Shown piece after piece: positions 5,809-5,899 of a stretch of 5,899 nt of DNA. Within the stretch, counting starts at the first letter, position 1. Each line of letters starts with the position of its first letter. Both the position numbers and the translations under genes were made by a program. Origin of the DNA: Candidatus Limimorpha equi. Lineage in GTDB: Bacteria > Bacteroidota > Bacteroidia > Bacteroidales > F082. The DNA is taken from assembly GCA_018065885.1 (NCBI GenBank), contig JAGHSL010000353.1, positions 1 through 5,899 of the forward strand, written 5' to 3'. The notes under the pieces are model-generated. The model did not search any database, was not told the origin of the DNA, and worked only from the letters and a program-made list of their open reading frames with translations.

Positions 5809-5898
5809 CTATTTCTGACGCGCGGAACGCACTGCACGAACAGAGTGGCCATAGCTGCGGTAGCCGTAGCTGTACATATTGCAGTAACCCGAATAGAA
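5809..5898 (-). CDS. FISUMP-domain protein, C-terminal end only
   Basis: The last 29 codons and a TAG stop (5811-5809) are present; the rest lies beyond the right edge. The translation runs FYSGYCNMYSYGYRSYGHSV and then RAVRSARQK. This strongly resembles the C terminus of the Fibrobacter succinogenes major paralogous (FISUMP) domain, whose ends read like SYGYSVRPV. These are usually secreted or lipid-anchored surface proteins of Bacteroidetes and Fibrobacter with no firmly known function. Here GHSVRAVR replaces the commoner GYSVRPV, and a short basic tail follows. The call rests on a short piece and a remembered motif. Confidence 0.75.
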   Translation of the reverse strand, partial: FYSGYCNMYSYGYRSYGHSVRAVRSARQK

Positions 5899-5899
5899 G

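Noticed and set aside
5439..5852. Minus-strand 137-residue open frame
   Set aside because: The translation is rich in Cys, Arg and Trp, overlaps the FISUMP 3' end in another frame, and runs through several hairpins and the ATPase promoter.

Overview
The window looks like chromosomal DNA from a Bacteroidales bacterium (Prevotella/Bacteroides-like, probably a gut or rumen lineage). Three things point there. Good matches to the Bacteroidetes -7 promoter box TAnnTTTG precede three genes, and no convincing Shine-Dalgarno sequences are seen. The gene families fit: pyruvate,phosphate dikinase, an AAA_14/DUF4143 ATPase, and the tail of a FISUMP-type surface protein. The gene ends carry AT-rich spacers and palindromic repeats. 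The species cannot be fixed from the sequence.

Layout, left to right. Positions 1-316 hold no gene but contain two small stem-loops and one copy of a dispersed repeat. Positions 317-1198 (minus) encode a membrane-anchored TerB plus J-domain co-chaperone with DjlA-like architecture. Positions 1199-1394 are a divergent promoter region with a perfect 8-bp inverted repeat between the two promoters. Positions 1395-4112 (plus) encode a complete pyruvate,phosphate dikinase (ppdK). Positions 4113-4247 hold a REP-like palindrome and a strong bidirectional terminator shared with the convergent gene. Positions 4248-5390 (minus) encode an AAA_14/DUF4143 ATPase with a C-terminal PD-(D/E)xK-like motif; its leader carries two direct repeats. 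Positions 5391-5808 have no convincing gene but contain a promoter, a second copy of the dispersed repeat, and a series of stem-loops. The right edge (5809-5898, minus) is the last 29 codons of a FISUMP-domain protein.

The genes do not form a pathway or an operon: each has its own promoter or terminator signals. ppdK is the metabolic core gene (reversible pyruvate/PEP conversion using ATP and Pi, with PPi formed). The co-chaperone is a housekeeping-type envelope protein. The ATPase belongs to a family that is typically multicopy and patchily distributed in Bacteroidetes, and its flanks carry the most unusual DNA here. No CRISPR array, tRNA, rRNA, transposase or integrase was seen. No clearly new multi-gene system is present. 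The best leads are non-coding: the 32-nt repeat pair with associated hairpins, the 32-nt-period repeats in the ATPase leader, and the inverted repeat between the divergent promoters.
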